64,000 nucleotides of DNA, taken from the NCBI GenBank assembly GCA_903932145.1, contig CAIZFE010000042.1, forward strand, positions 124,001 through 188,000. Direction: 5' to 3'. This DNA is from an uncultured Rhodopila sp. Its GTDB lineage: Bacteria > Pseudomonadota > Alphaproteobacteria > Acetobacterales > Acetobacteraceae. A model generated the notes under the pieces. The model saw nothing but the letters and a program-made list of their open reading frames with translations. It did no database searches and had not been told where the DNA came from. Numbering within the stretch: the stretch's first letter is position 1; every line of letters starts with the position of its first letter. This document shows positions 1-8,230 of this stretch, piece after piece. A program made the position numbers and the translations under genes.

Positions 1-236
1 AACGCGGCGAAACCGGCGGGGTCCAGCGACGTGGACGACACGATGGCGGCGCGCTTGCCGACGAACACGCGCAGGCCAAGGTCGCGGCCTTCCGATCGTT
101 CCAGATGTTCGATCTTGCCCTGGCGGGAGGCGACCGACAGCGACGTGCCATTCACCAGCACCGCATCCGCGGTATCGGCGCCAGCCGCACGGGCCTGCCG
201 GACGAGGTCTGATACGAGTGATAGGTAGTCGGTCAT
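1..236 (-). CDS. pmbA: PmbA/TldE-type TldD-family peptidase subunit, N-terminal part (cut by window edge)
   Basis: The reverse strand reads from an ATG at 236 off the left edge, giving about 78 residues that begin MTDYLSLVSDLVRQARAAGA. The stretch with SVASRQGKIEHLERSEGRDL and a following GLRVFVGKRAAIVSS is the classic N-terminal domain of PmbA (TldE). In the family, TldE partners TldD to form a heterodimeric zinc protease that degrades unfolded peptides and matures microcin or modified peptides. The metal site lies in TldD, so this subunit is not expected to carry it. The gene is divergent from the dehydrogenase at 400. The catalytic-domain portion lies outside the window, so integrity cannot be judged. 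Confidence 0.85.
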   Translation of the reverse strand, partial: MTDYLSLVSDLVRQARAAGADTADAVLVNGTSLSVASRQGKIEHLERSEGRDLGLRVFVGKRAAIVSSTSLDPAGFAA

Positions 237-399
237 GGTCTCAGTGTCTCCGCCGCTGGCTCGGGCATGTTCATACCGGGTTTGGATTGGAAGCCATAGA
301 TAGGGTGTCGCCGACGGATGTCACCACGGGACGGTGAGCCGCTTGGCTTGACACCGCCCGTCCCGGCCTCATCATCGCTCCAACAGGGGGAAACGGGGC

Positions 400-1584
400 A
401 TGTCCAGGCTCGACGACTGCTACAATGTGTACGATCTGCGAGAAGTCGCGAAACGCCGCCTGCCGAAAGCCGTGTTCGAGTTCGTGGACCGCTCCACCGA
501 GGATGAACTGGCGCTGCGCAACAATCGCTCGGCGTTCGAGAAGATCAAGCTGAAGCATCGCGCGCTGGTCGATGTCTCCGGCCGCTCCACTAAAACAACC
601 CTGTTCGGCAAGGAAATCGCGCTGCCGATGGCCATCGCGCCCACCGGCGCGGCGGGTCTGTGCTGGCACGAGGGCGAACTGGAGCTGGCCAAGGCGGCCG
701 CACGCGCCAAAATTCCGTTCACACTCGCGACCGGGGCGATGACCTCGATGGAGAAGATCGCCAAGGAGGCGAACTTTCGTTTGTGGTTCCAGCTTTATGT
801 GTGGAAGCAGCGGGAGTTGTCCTACCAGTTGATCGAGCGGGCCAAGAATAACGGGTTCGAGGCACTGATCGTTACGACAGACACAATCGTTCCTCCGAAC
901 CGTGAATACAATGCCAGGAATGGTTTTCTGCTGCCGTTCCACCCGACCTGGCGGTTTACCTGGGATATCATGCAGCACCCGACCTGGTTCACCACAGTGC
1001 TGATGAAGTATCTCACCACCATCGGCATGCCGCGTAACGAAAACTATCCCGAACCGTACCGGCGCCCGATCGGCACCGATCCCGGCACGCGGGAAGTGAT
1101 GCGGCAGGACTCGCTGAACTGGGACGACATCCGGATATTTCGCGATAAATGGCCGGGGATTCTGATGCTGAAAGGCATCAACCGCGTGGACGATGCCTTG
1201 AAGGCGATCAGCTACGGTGTCGATGGTCTGATCGTGTCCAACCACGGCGGCCGCAACATGGACAGCGCGGCGGCCACTCTGGACATGCTGCCGGACATCG
1301 CCGAGGCGGTCGGCGACAAGGCGACGGTCATCCTGGATTCCGGCGTTCGGCGCGGTTCGGATATCGTGAAGGCATTGGCCCTGGGCGCGAAATGTGTGCT
1401 GACCGGGCGGGCGACCCTGTACGGCACGGCGGCGGGCGGCCAGGAGGGCGCCGCCAAGGCGGTCGGGTTCATCAAGACGGAGATGGACAAGACGATGGCC
1501 TACACCGGCTGCAACGGGGTGGACGAGATTTCGACCGATATCTTCTTCGGCGACCGCCAAAGCAACCGTTTGATGGCGGGTTAA
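400..1584 (+). CDS. FMN-dependent alpha-hydroxy acid dehydrogenase (L-lactate/mandelate dehydrogenase family)
   Basis: A 394-residue protein of the LldD / (S)-mandelate dehydrogenase / glycolate oxidase family, an FMN TIM barrel that oxidises an L-2-hydroxyacid to the 2-oxoacid. The visible signatures are the N-terminal YNVYDLREVAKRRLPKAVFE, the FMN-contact segment PMAIAPTGAAGLCWHEGE, LWFQLYVWKQ, VTTDT, the catalytic block LIVSNHGGRNMDSA (His base followed by GGR) and the phosphate-binding LDSGVRRGSDIVKALALGA. Length and motif order are normal for the family. The long insert after residue 165 (HPTWRFTWDIMQHP) resembles the membrane-contact loop of mandelate or lactate dehydrogenases, suggesting a membrane-associated enzyme feeding the respiratory chain. 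The exact substrate cannot be told from sequence. The gene stands alone, with no lactate permease beside it. Confidence 0.9.
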   Translation: MSRLDDCYNVYDLREVAKRRLPKAVFEFVDRSTEDELALRNNRSAFEKIKLKHRALVDVSGRSTKTTLFGKEIALPMAIAPTGAAGLCWHEGELELAKAAARAKIPFTLATGAMTSMEKIAKEANFRLWFQLYVWKQRELSYQLIERAKNNGFEALIVTTDTIVPPNREYNARNGFLLPFHPTWRFTWDIMQHPTWFTTVLMKYLTTIGMPRNENYPEPYRRPIGTDPGTREVMRQDSLNWDDIRIFRDKWPGILMLKGINRVDDALKAISYGVDGLIVSNHGGRNMDSAAATLDMLPDIAEAVGDKATVILDSGVRRGSDIVKALALGAKCVLTGRATLYGTAAGGQEGAAKAVGFIKTEMDKTMAYTGCNGVDEISTDIFFGDRQSNRLMAG

Positions 1585-1751
1585 ACCCGGCCTTAGAGGC
1601 GAGGGTCGGAGGGCGGACATCCACACGGGGATTCAACCGGTCGGACTATGATTGTCATCGACGCCGGATTTCACGCAGGGCCGACCAGCGGCCGGCCTGA
1701 CCTGCGCAATTCTGGAAGGACACTGTGGCGGCCGGCTGCAAGGCCGGCCCG

Positions 1752-1770
1752 GTGTCGGAAAACTTTACAC
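1752..1770 (+). promoter_or_regulatory. Copy 1 of the GTGTCGGAAAACTTTACAC motif (candidate activator site)
   Basis: An exact 19-mer GTGTCGGAAAACTTTACAC, with imperfect dyad symmetry (GTGT...ACAC), lies in the 690-base gap between the dehydrogenase and the PEP-CTERM gene. It sits about 450 bases upstream of the predicted sigma-54 start. The same word recurs at 2045 and, with one change, at 3162. Sigma-54 promoters are normally activated from sites at this kind of distance. Assignment to a PrsR-type regulator is inference. The rest of 1585-2044 shows no convincing gene. Confidence 0.6.
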
Positions 1771-2044
1771 TTCCACGGGCAAAAATGGGGCAATCGGCAC
1801 AACCGGCGGCGCCGCGTCCTTCCATGCACAACCGCCTCAATAACCGGCATTTCGGGTCGCCGTAACGACAAAGGTTCAAAACGCATAATATTCGTCCATA
1901 GAATGAATGACTAACCCTGTGCGGCGGAAATATTTCGCGCTCATCGAGCAACCCACCGCGAAGCCGGTCGGTCGTATCTCCGATTGTAACGCCAGCCGTT
2001 CCGCGCCGCGTGGCGCGTCCAATTCCTCAATCGGGGACGTCTGG

Positions 2045-2063
2045 GTGTCGGAAAACTTTACAC
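2045..2063 (+). promoter_or_regulatory. Copy 2 of the GTGTCGGAAAACTTTACAC motif
   Basis: This is an exact repeat of the word at 1752. Its centre is about 160 bases upstream of the predicted sigma-54 transcription start, an ideal distance for an enhancer-binding activator. The flanking sequence is otherwise unrelated between copies, so the repeat is the word itself and not a larger duplication. Confidence 0.65.
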
Positions 2064-2188
2064 TCTGCGCCGCTCCCGCACCGCAACCGGCGGACGCCCG
2101 CCCACCGCGCCGCGATCTCAACGCGGTAGTATGTTGAATTGTCGGAACAAATTGCAAAAGCATCCGGAGTTTGATTAAAATCGGCGCT

Positions 2189-2205
2189 TTGGCATATTAT
2201 TTGCA
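2189..2205 (+). promoter_or_regulatory. Sigma-54 (-24/-12) promoter of the PEP-CTERM gene
   Basis: TTGGCATATTATTTGCA matches the RpoN consensus TTGGCA-N6-TTGCA. The invariant GG (2191-2192) and GC (2203-2204) are 12 bases apart. The start of transcription would be near 2216, giving a leader of about 60 bases before the GTG at 2276. The local AT-rich stretch stands out in a GC-rich genome. Two copies of the dyad motif lie upstream at enhancer distance. Confidence 0.8.
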
Positions 2206-2275
2206 ATTGTTGATTGTGGCGCTTCGTAGTGTCACCAACCTGTCCCGAGAGTCGGGAACACACAAAGGGGATATC

Positions 2276-3100
2276 GTGAAGCAGTTTCTTTTAGCCGGAG
2301 CCTCCGTTCTGGCACTGACGCTCGCAGCGCCTTCGGCGCGCGCGACGACGATCGACTATACTGGCGCGATCGTCGATTGGACGGTGGCTGACACGGGCAC
2401 CTACGACATCGTTGCTTACGGCGGACAGGGAGGTGCCACTTCCTACGCCGCCGGCGGCCTGGGCGGCGAAGCGGGGGGGTCTTTCACGCTGACAGCAGGC
2501 ACGGTTCTACAAATCGCCGTGGGTGGTCAGGCCGGTGGTTATGGTGGTGGCGGGGGAGGTAGTTTCGTGATTGGTGTCGCCCCGCTCGTTATCGCTGGCG
2601 GTGGCGGCGGTGCCTATGTGGGTATCGGAGGCGGCAGTGGCGGCGCCTTCATCGGCGGCAGCGGCTACGGTGGCGCGGCGGCATACGGTAAAGCTGGCGG
2701 CGGCGGTGGCGGCTTTCTCGGCAACGGCGGCAATGCCAATTATGGTTCTGTCACTGGTGGCGCCTCTTTCGGCAACGGCCTCGCGGCCACTGGCGGTTAT
2801 TTCGCAGGTGGCTTTGGCGGCGGTGGCAGTGGATATGCCGCAGGCGGCGGCGGCGGCGGTGGCGGCGGCGGCTTTACCGGCGGCAACGGCGGTTACGGTG
2901 GCGGCGGCCAAGGTGGCAGTTCGTATGTCGGTCCCGGTGCAACGAACCCGATTTTCAATGCCGGCGCGAACTACGGCAACGGCTTCGTGACCATCAGCGA
3001 AGAGTCCTCGTCCTCGCCGGTGCCCGAGCCGGCATCGATGACGCTACTCGGTGCCGCCCTCGCCGGGTTGGGCATGACACGCCGCCGCATCCGCCGCTAA
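2276..3100 (+). CDS. Secreted glycine-rich PEP-CTERM protein
   Basis: A 274-residue exported protein. The start is taken as the GTG at 2276 because AAGGGG sits six bases upstream and it gives a clean signal peptide (KQFLLAGASVLALTLAAPSARA, cleavage after ARA). An upstream ATG at 2171 would precede the predicted sigma-54 promoter and is rejected. After a short beta-rich segment (TTIDYTGAIVDWTVADTG) residues about 50-235 are almost entirely Gly/Ala/Ser/Tyr repeats with runs of up to nine glycines. The C-terminus carries VPEPASMTLLGAALAGLG followed by MTRRRIRR: the PEP motif, hydrophobic helix and basic tail that form the exosortase sorting signal. Family knowledge: the tag is cleaved by an exosortase (EpsH/Xrt) and the product joins the extracellular matrix. 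No exosortase is in this window. Regulation is probably RpoN-dependent (promoter at 2189). Confidence 0.9.
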   Translation: MKQFLLAGASVLALTLAAPSARATTIDYTGAIVDWTVADTGTYDIVAYGGQGGATSYAAGGLGGEAGGSFTLTAGTVLQIAVGGQAGGYGGGGGGSFVIGVAPLVIAGGGGGAYVGIGGGSGGAFIGGSGYGGAAAYGKAGGGGGGFLGNGGNANYGSVTGGASFGNGLAATGGYFAGGFGGGGSGYAAGGGGGGGGGGFTGGNGGYGGGGQGGSSYVGPGATNPIFNAGANYGNGFVTISEESSSSPVPEPASMTLLGAALAGLGMTRRRIRR

Positions 3101-3118
3101 TCGCGCGAAACACAGGTT

Positions 3119-3154
3119 GTCGGGCGGGCTGGCCGCAATGCCGGCTCGCCCGAC
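3119..3154 (+). terminator. Strong hairpin downstream of the PEP-CTERM gene
   Basis: GTCGGGCG at 3119-3126 pairs with CGCCCGAC at 3147-3154, with further inner pairing (GGC/GCC). It begins 18 bases after the stop codon. There is no clear T-run after it, so it may be a transcript-stabilising or Rho-associated hairpin and not a classic intrinsic terminator. Confidence 0.45.
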
Positions 3155-3161
3155 TGATTCG

Positions 3162-3180
3162 GTGTCGGAAAACTTTACGC
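3162..3180 (+). promoter_or_regulatory. Copy 3 of the 19-bp motif (GTGTCGGAAAACTTTACGC), downstream of the gene
   Basis: This copy differs from the other two at one base (ACGC for ACAC). It lies 62 bases after the PEP-CTERM stop, beyond the hairpin, and 89 bases before the 3' end of the convergent sulfotransferase gene. No promoter-like sequence or coding start follows it, so it is either a downstream enhancer for the same promoter or a leftover of a lost neighbour. Confidence 0.5.
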
Positions 3181-3268
3181 CATTTTGTATTCGATATAAT
3201 CGTGCGTCTGAACACCTTCTAAGTCAGAGGGTATTGCGGGCACGCAACATCCCGGAACAGTGCAGCGC

Positions 3269-4090
3269 CTAAATGACCCGCACCGCCGCCGGGATCTGCG
3301 TCAAATCCTCCCAGAACGCATCGCCCTGGAACCGCGCGAACAGGTCGGGTGGCAGCACCGTCGGCCGCTTCCGCGCTCGCACGGCGGAGCCAACATGGTG
3401 CAACCCGGGCGTGCCGAGCCTGATGTCGAATTCGATCATGTCGTAGGTGGGTTCGATGTTTTCCGGGTCGTGCGCGAATAACGGCTCGCCGATCGCGTGG
3501 TAGATCGCCGCCAGGGTGCCGAGCGGGTTGGTGGTCAGCGATTCGTAGCGCACCAGGATCAGCCGGTCGGCTTGCGGGCCATACACCGCCTCGCGCAGGG
3601 CGTTCCAGGCGAAGCCGGTCATGCCGTCGCCTTTGCTCAGGGCCTCGACGCGGGAATACACCGTGCCACCCGGATCGAAATTGAAGATCCCGGAGAGTTC
3701 GAAGGCATTGTGGCGGATCAGGTTTTCGATGCTGTCGATCACCCAGGCCGGATTGCGCACGCAGCAGATCACCTTGGCCGCCGGGAACAGCCGCACCAGC
3801 GCCGGCAGCTTGGTGGTCCACAGCCGGTTGGTGTCGAAGACAAGCTGGGCCGGGTGAATGTCGGCGTAATACGCATCGAAACAGGCGGCCAGCAGGCGCT
3901 GGCGATGCTCGTCTTCGATGAACACCGAACCCTCGTTGCGCGCGCTGGTGACGCCGAGCATGGCGTTGAAGATGGCGCCGACCGGGCTGGTCATGCCGGC
4001 GGAGAACCGCGGGTTCTGCCGCAGCAGCGCCGACAGCAGGGTGGAGCCGGACCGCGGCAAGCCTGAGATGAAATGAATGCCGTTGTCCAC
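3269..4090 (-). CDS. Sulfotransferase family protein
   Basis: A 273-residue protein whose first 20 residues hold the PAPS 5'-phosphosulfate loop GLPRSGSTLLSALLRQNP, the diagnostic P-loop-like motif of sulfotransferases. The 3'-phosphate region follows around residues 105-125 (AAKVICCVRNPAWVIDSIE, with the R-N-P and S-x3 pattern), then a C-terminal TYDMIEFDIRLGTPGLHHVG. Such enzymes transfer sulfate from PAPS to a carbohydrate, lipid or tyrosine; the acceptor here is unknown. The start is GTG at 4090, supported by GGGAG ten bases upstream. It is convergent with the PEP-CTERM gene. A role in matrix-polymer sulfation is only suggested by that closeness. Confidence 0.8.
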   Translation of the reverse strand: MDNGIHFISGLPRSGSTLLSALLRQNPRFSAGMTSPVGAIFNAMLGVTSARNEGSVFIEDEHRQRLLAACFDAYYADIHPAQLVFDTNRLWTTKLPALVRLFPAAKVICCVRNPAWVIDSIENLIRHNAFELSGIFNFDPGGTVYSRVEALSKGDGMTGFAWNALREAVYGPQADRLILVRYESLTTNPLGTLAAIYHAIGEPLFAHDPENIEPTYDMIEFDIRLGTPGLHHVGSAVRARKRPTVLPPDLFARFQGDAFWEDLTQIPAAVRVI

Positions 4091-4292
4091 GTTGTGCTAT
4101 CTCCCGAACGATACGATCGGCATCCTATACGATCGCCGCCGTTCGGCTAAGGGATGGCGGACGATTTCGCCCCCTCAGCATCTTCAGCCCGACTGGAATC
4201 GCACGGGTCTCCCTGATCGTCATGGGACCAAGTGGCCATGACGAATAAGTCCCCCGTCCGCCTCAACACGGCATTTCGCCCGTACCGCCTGG

Positions 4293-4982
4293 CTAACCCG
4301 AACCGTGTTGCATCCCGGCCCGATAGATCGCGCTTTGCCGCAACAGCGCTTCTTTGAACGGCGCCGATGTGGCCGGGCCGGCCTGTGGCATGGCGACACT
4401 GCTCCGAATCGCACTTGCCGACGGAACAGCCGGAGGTTGCAAAACGGCCGACTTCCCAGCCACCGGCGCCCGACTCGCCACCACCGTCTCGGCTTTCTTC
4501 GGCGGGCAGGCAGCCCTGTATTCCCGCATCACCTCGGTCACGCCGGCTTCAACCGCAGCGGCGTCGGCCCGCGCATCGCGCGGTGCGGGCCGCGGCCCAT
4601 CCTGTTCGGCCGCCGCGTCCCTTCTCTGGTCCCGCCGCCGCTGCATCATCGTGCGCTCACTCTGGTTGGCGGAGCGGTGCAGCGCATTGGCTCGGCCGTA
4701 CGCGCGCATCTGTTCGGGAAATTTCATGTCCTGTGCAGCGGCTTTACCGAGCAAGGCAACCGCGGCCATCGAAAAGGCGATGATGCGGGCGGCGCTGACG
4801 AAGTCCGCGTGGGTTTCGGGCTGGTAGGCGCGCAAGGCGCTGACCGCCATGCTGTTGGCGAGCGAGTGGCCTACCGGCCCGATCTCAAACACGGCAGTGA
4901 GATGTTCGGCGGCGACCGCCATCAGGCCGAGTTGAGGGTCGATGGCGAACGGCTGCTGAGGGGCTTGCGTCGGGTTGGCCAT
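4293..4982 (-). CDS. Hypothetical protein, Ala/Arg-rich, unknown function
   Basis: A 229-residue product not recognised. The N-terminal half (residues 15-90) is helical and moderately hydrophobic (LGLMAVAAEHLTAVFEIG, then AARIIAFSMAAVALLGKAAA). It is followed by a charged stretch rich in Arg/Asp/Ala (residues 105-145) that may be a coiled coil, and a low-complexity Ala/Pro tail. There is no signal peptide and no clear membrane anchor beyond one weakly hydrophobic segment. Codon-position GC bias supports coding on this strand. The gaps at 4091-4292 and 4983-5248 show no other gene. Confidence 0.55.
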   Translation of the reverse strand: MANPTQAPQQPFAIDPQLGLMAVAAEHLTAVFEIGPVGHSLANSMAVSALRAYQPETHADFVSAARIIAFSMAAVALLGKAAAQDMKFPEQMRAYGRANALHRSANQSERTMMQRRRDQRRDAAAEQDGPRPAPRDARADAAAVEAGVTEVMREYRAACPPKKAETVVASRAPVAGKSAVLQPPAVPSASAIRSSVAMPQAGPATSAPFKEALLRQSAIYRAGMQHGSG

Positions 4983-5248
4983 AAAAGGGCGACCTTGGTT
5001 GGGGTGGCGCGTATAAGTTCCTTATATGTTCTTTACAATGAATGGTTGTAGAAAGGCAAGCAAAAACTGGCACGATCCGCAGCCTGAAATCCGGCCGGGC
5101 AACCTGCGCCTGATCCCGTCCCATTGGTCGCCGCGAATTCACGACAGGTTGTAAACTTTCTTCCCAACCGGGCCGCCGGGTTTAGCCATTCTGGGAGATA
5201 CGATCCGAACATACGCCTGTTCAACCGAAGTCTGTGAGGCTTTGCCGC

Positions 5249-6835
5249 ATGCCGATTGTCGATATGATGAAGTATCGTCCCGCCGTTACGCACCGTCCTT
5301 CCGGCCAAACGGCCGGCGTCTGGATCGACATCCTGGCCGGTGCGCTCTGCATTCTACCGCTTTTGCTGACCGCCCACCTGCCGCTGTCCGACCTCCCGAA
5401 CCACCTTGCCCGGCAATACGTCCTTCGCGACTGGGCCACCAGTCCGGCGCTGCAACAAATCTACTTCATTCACTGGGACCTTGTCCCCAACCTTGCGCTG
5501 GAGCTTTTCGTCATCGCTGCCAGACAGGTGATGTCGATCGACATGGCGGTTCGGGCGTTCTGCATCACGACGATGCTGATGCTGTTTCTTGGCACCCGAT
5601 CGATCAACCTAAGCCTCAGCGGCGGAACGTCGCGCGCCTATCGGATTGCCCCGCTGCTTTGCTACGGAGGCCCGTTTCAATACGGGTTCGTCAGCTACTG
5701 CTTCGGCATCGGTTTGGCCTTGGTTCTGTTCGGCACATGGTTGCATCTGCGCGGCCGCTCGGTCGCCACAAAAGCCACATTCCTGATCGTATCCGGCTTC
5801 GCCCTGATGCTTTGCCACTTCGCCGCGTTCGGCCTGTTCGCGATCGCCATTGGGATTTGCGAAGCCGGCGATGGCGTCTCGGCCACGGGTTTCCGCCGGC
5901 CATTATCCAGCGTGCTCCGGGTCTTGTTGCCGATCGCCTGCCTGACCCCGGTCTTCCTGCTGTTCGTTGTCCTCAGTCCGACGACCGGAGCGGTGGCCAC
6001 CAACGCCGTTTCCTACAGCACACTGCATGAGAGACTGCGCGGGCTTGTATCTATCACCTTCTTCACCAGTCCGAAGTTGGAGGTCGGTCTGCTGGCGCTG
6101 GCCATCGCCGGATTGGCCGTCGCGCTGCTGACGCGAACTGTCCGTTTCCATCGCACCGCGTTGGTGATCGTGGCCGTCATGACGCTTGTCTGGCTGGCCT
6201 TGCCAGCCATCGCCATGGGCGCTTCCTACATCGACTACCGCTTCCCGTGGGCGATATCCTTCTTCGTCCTTGCCGGCTTGATCCCCGATCCCGCTCACAG
6301 ACGATGGGTCGGCCCGCTCACCGCCGTATTCGCCGGCCTCACCGTCGCCCGCATCGCCATCATCGCCGGTCTTTGGCTATCCTGGGAGCCCACCTTCTCC
6401 GCCATAGACCAGGCGTTGAGCCACCTGCCGATCGGGAGCCGGCTGACTGTCATCGAGGGACAACCGGCGTCCGGGGTGCCGTTCCGAGATCCCGACATGA
6501 ACACGGTCGCCGGCTACGCCGTCGCGCGCCGCCAGGCGTTTCAGCCGGGCATGTTTGCCAGCATTCCCGGCCAGATCCTGTATTTCCAGCCGCACTACCG
6601 GGGGCTGTTTCTACAGGCCGATTGGTATACAACCGGGCTTCCGTCCACACTGGACAGGATCGATCCCGACTATGACCACGTCCTGGAACTGGTTCCGTCG
6701 CTGGCCCATATCGCGCCCGGCCTGCCGCTGGCGTGCGAGGCAAGCGGCCCACACTTCGCCTTGTTCAAAGTCGTCCGGGAAGGAGAGGGCCATTCGGCCG
6801 ACCCGGGGTCATGCCTCAACCCGCCAACGCGGTAG
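5249..6835 (+). CDS. Polytopic inner-membrane protein, GT-C-like topology, unknown function
   Basis: A protein of about 528 residues. I prefer the ATG at 5249 because GAGG lies eight bases upstream; a GTG at 5234 in the same frame is an alternative. There are roughly ten hydrophobic segments, e.g. ILAGALCILPLLLTAHLP near the start, LLIAxL-type helices through residue 400, and then a soluble C-terminal region of about 140 residues (WEPTFSAIDQALSHLPIGSR onward). The layout of a periplasmic C-terminal domain after many helices, and the early loop DLPNHLARQYVLRDW, resemble membrane glycosyltransferases of the GT-C fold. No full catalytic signature is evident, so the function is left open. Confidence 0.75.
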   Translation: MPIVDMMKYRPAVTHRPSGQTAGVWIDILAGALCILPLLLTAHLPLSDLPNHLARQYVLRDWATSPALQQIYFIHWDLVPNLALELFVIAARQVMSIDMAVRAFCITTMLMLFLGTRSINLSLSGGTSRAYRIAPLLCYGGPFQYGFVSYCFGIGLALVLFGTWLHLRGRSVATKATFLIVSGFALMLCHFAAFGLFAIAIGICEAGDGVSATGFRRPLSSVLRVLLPIACLTPVFLLFVVLSPTTGAVATNAVSYSTLHERLRGLVSITFFTSPKLEVGLLALAIAGLAVALLTRTVRFHRTALVIVAVMTLVWLALPAIAMGASYIDYRFPWAISFFVLAGLIPDPAHRRWVGPLTAVFAGLTVARIAIIAGLWLSWEPTFSAIDQALSHLPIGSRLTVIEGQPASGVPFRDPDMNTVAGYAVARRQAFQPGMFASIPGQILYFQPHYRGLFLQADWYTTGLPSTLDRIDPDYDHVLELVPSLAHIAPGLPLACEASGPHFALFKVVREGEGHSADPGSCLNPPTR

Positions 6836-6865
6836 CCACCTGATCGGCCTCCTCCGTCAGAGGAC

Positions 6866-8224
6866 CTAGTCCTCTTCGACGAACGGATTTTTCGTGCCGC
6901 GGAACTGAATCCGGATCGGCGTACCCGGCAGCTTGAAATGATCTCGAAGACTGTTCACCAGATACCGGGAATAATCCTCCGGCGTCTGCTCCGCCCGCGT
7001 GCCGAACACCACGAAGGTGGGCGGCCGAGCCTTCGCCTGGGTGACGTAACGCAGCTTCAAACGGCGGCCACTGATCAGCGGCGCCTGATGAGTCTCTAGC
7101 GCATGCTCGAACCAGCGGTTCAGTTCGCCGGTCGGAATGCGCTTGTTCCACACCTCGTGTGCGGCGCGCACGGCGGGCAGCAGGCGATCCATGCCGGCGC
7201 CGGTCAGCGCGGAGATCGTCACGACAGGAATGCCCTTCATCTGGGCAAGGCTTTCCTCCAGCCGCTCGCTCGCCAGCTTGCGGGTGGCGTTGCGATCCGG
7301 CACCGCGTCCCATTTGTTCAGGGCGACGATGCAGGCGCGACCCTCGCGCTCCACCAGCCGGGCAATCTGCAAATCCTGGTCGTCGATGCCGCGCGCGGCG
7401 TCCAGGCACAGCACCACGACCTCGGCCATTTTCAGCGCCTGAATCGCTGAACTGACCGACATCTTCTCCAGCTCTTCCTCGACCCGGGCTCGGCGGCGCA
7501 TCCCGGCGGTATCGACCAACTCGATATCACGACCATGTTCGTCATGCAGAATCGTGGCGACGGCATCGCGGGTCAGGCCGGGTTCTGGGCCGGTGATCAT
7601 CCGCTCCTCACCCAGCAGGCGATTGATCAGCGTCGATTTGCCAGCGTTCGGGCGGCCGACGATCGCCAGCTTCAGCGGGCGGGTGTCGTCGTAATCCTCG
7701 GGTTCGGGGGGCGGCGCCGGTGGCAGGCGGTCGGCGATTTCCGACATCAGATCGGCCACGCCATCGCCGTGTTCCGCCGAAACCCCGACCGGATCGCCCA
7801 GGCCCAGCGAATACGCGTCCAGGATCGAAGAGGTGGCGATGCGGCCTTCCGCCTTGTTGGCGACCAGCAACACAGGCTTGCCCTGGCGGCGGAGCCATTT
7901 CGCGAAATGCTCATCCGCCGGAGTCACGCCAATGCGCGCGTCCAGCACGAACAGCACCAGATCGGCCTGACTGACGGCGCTCGCCGAACTGGTGCGCATC
8001 CGCCCGTAGATCGTATCGGGGGCGGATTCCTCCAGGCCGGCGGTGTCGATCAGCCGCACCATGCGGCCGCGCAACTGCGCCTCGGCATCCTTGCTGTCGC
8101 GGGTAACGCCCGGCGTGTCGGCGACAATCGCGATGCGCCGTCCGGCCAGACGGTTGAACAACGTCGATTTACCGACATTGGGCCGTCCGGCGATGACAAC
8201 GATGGGCAGCATGGGCGACGACAT
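6866..8224 (-). CDS. der: Ribosome biogenesis GTPase Der (EngA)
   Basis: A 452-residue double-GTPase. The first G domain has GRPNVGKST (residues about 13-21), DTPGVT and NKAE; the second has GRPNAGKST (about residue 189), DTAGMRRRARVEE and NKWD. A C-terminal KH-like domain ends in FRGTKNPF. Der binds the 50S subunit and is essential for its assembly. It is the last gene of the yfgM-bamB-der run, separated from bamB by six bases, the same order as in many proteobacteria. All nucleotide-binding residues appear intact. Confidence 0.97.
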   Translation of the reverse strand: MSSPMLPIVVIAGRPNVGKSTLFNRLAGRRIAIVADTPGVTRDSKDAEAQLRGRMVRLIDTAGLEESAPDTIYGRMRTSSASAVSQADLVLFVLDARIGVTPADEHFAKWLRRQGKPVLLVANKAEGRIATSSILDAYSLGLGDPVGVSAEHGDGVADLMSEIADRLPPAPPPEPEDYDDTRPLKLAIVGRPNAGKSTLINRLLGEERMITGPEPGLTRDAVATILHDEHGRDIELVDTAGMRRRARVEEELEKMSVSSAIQALKMAEVVVLCLDAARGIDDQDLQIARLVEREGRACIVALNKWDAVPDRNATRKLASERLEESLAQMKGIPVVTISALTGAGMDRLLPAVRAAHEVWNKRIPTGELNRWFEHALETHQAPLISGRRLKLRYVTQAKARPPTFVVFGTRAEQTPEDYSRYLVNSLRDHFKLPGTPIRIQFRGTKNPFVEED

Positions 8225-8230
8225 TGTTTT

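Noticed and set aside
271-1626. A long minus-strand frame opposite the hydroxyacid dehydrogenase
   Set aside because: It mirrors the dehydrogenase codons, has no family likeness and is a common shadow in GC-rich DNA.
2171-2275. Upstream ATG at 2171 as the start of the PEP-CTERM gene
   Set aside because: It lies before the sigma-54 promoter and would put the signal peptide 35 residues inside the protein.
5150-5168. TGTAAACTTTCTTCCCAAC as a fourth, inverted copy of the 19-bp word
   Set aside because: Only the TGTAAA part matches; the other half is too different.
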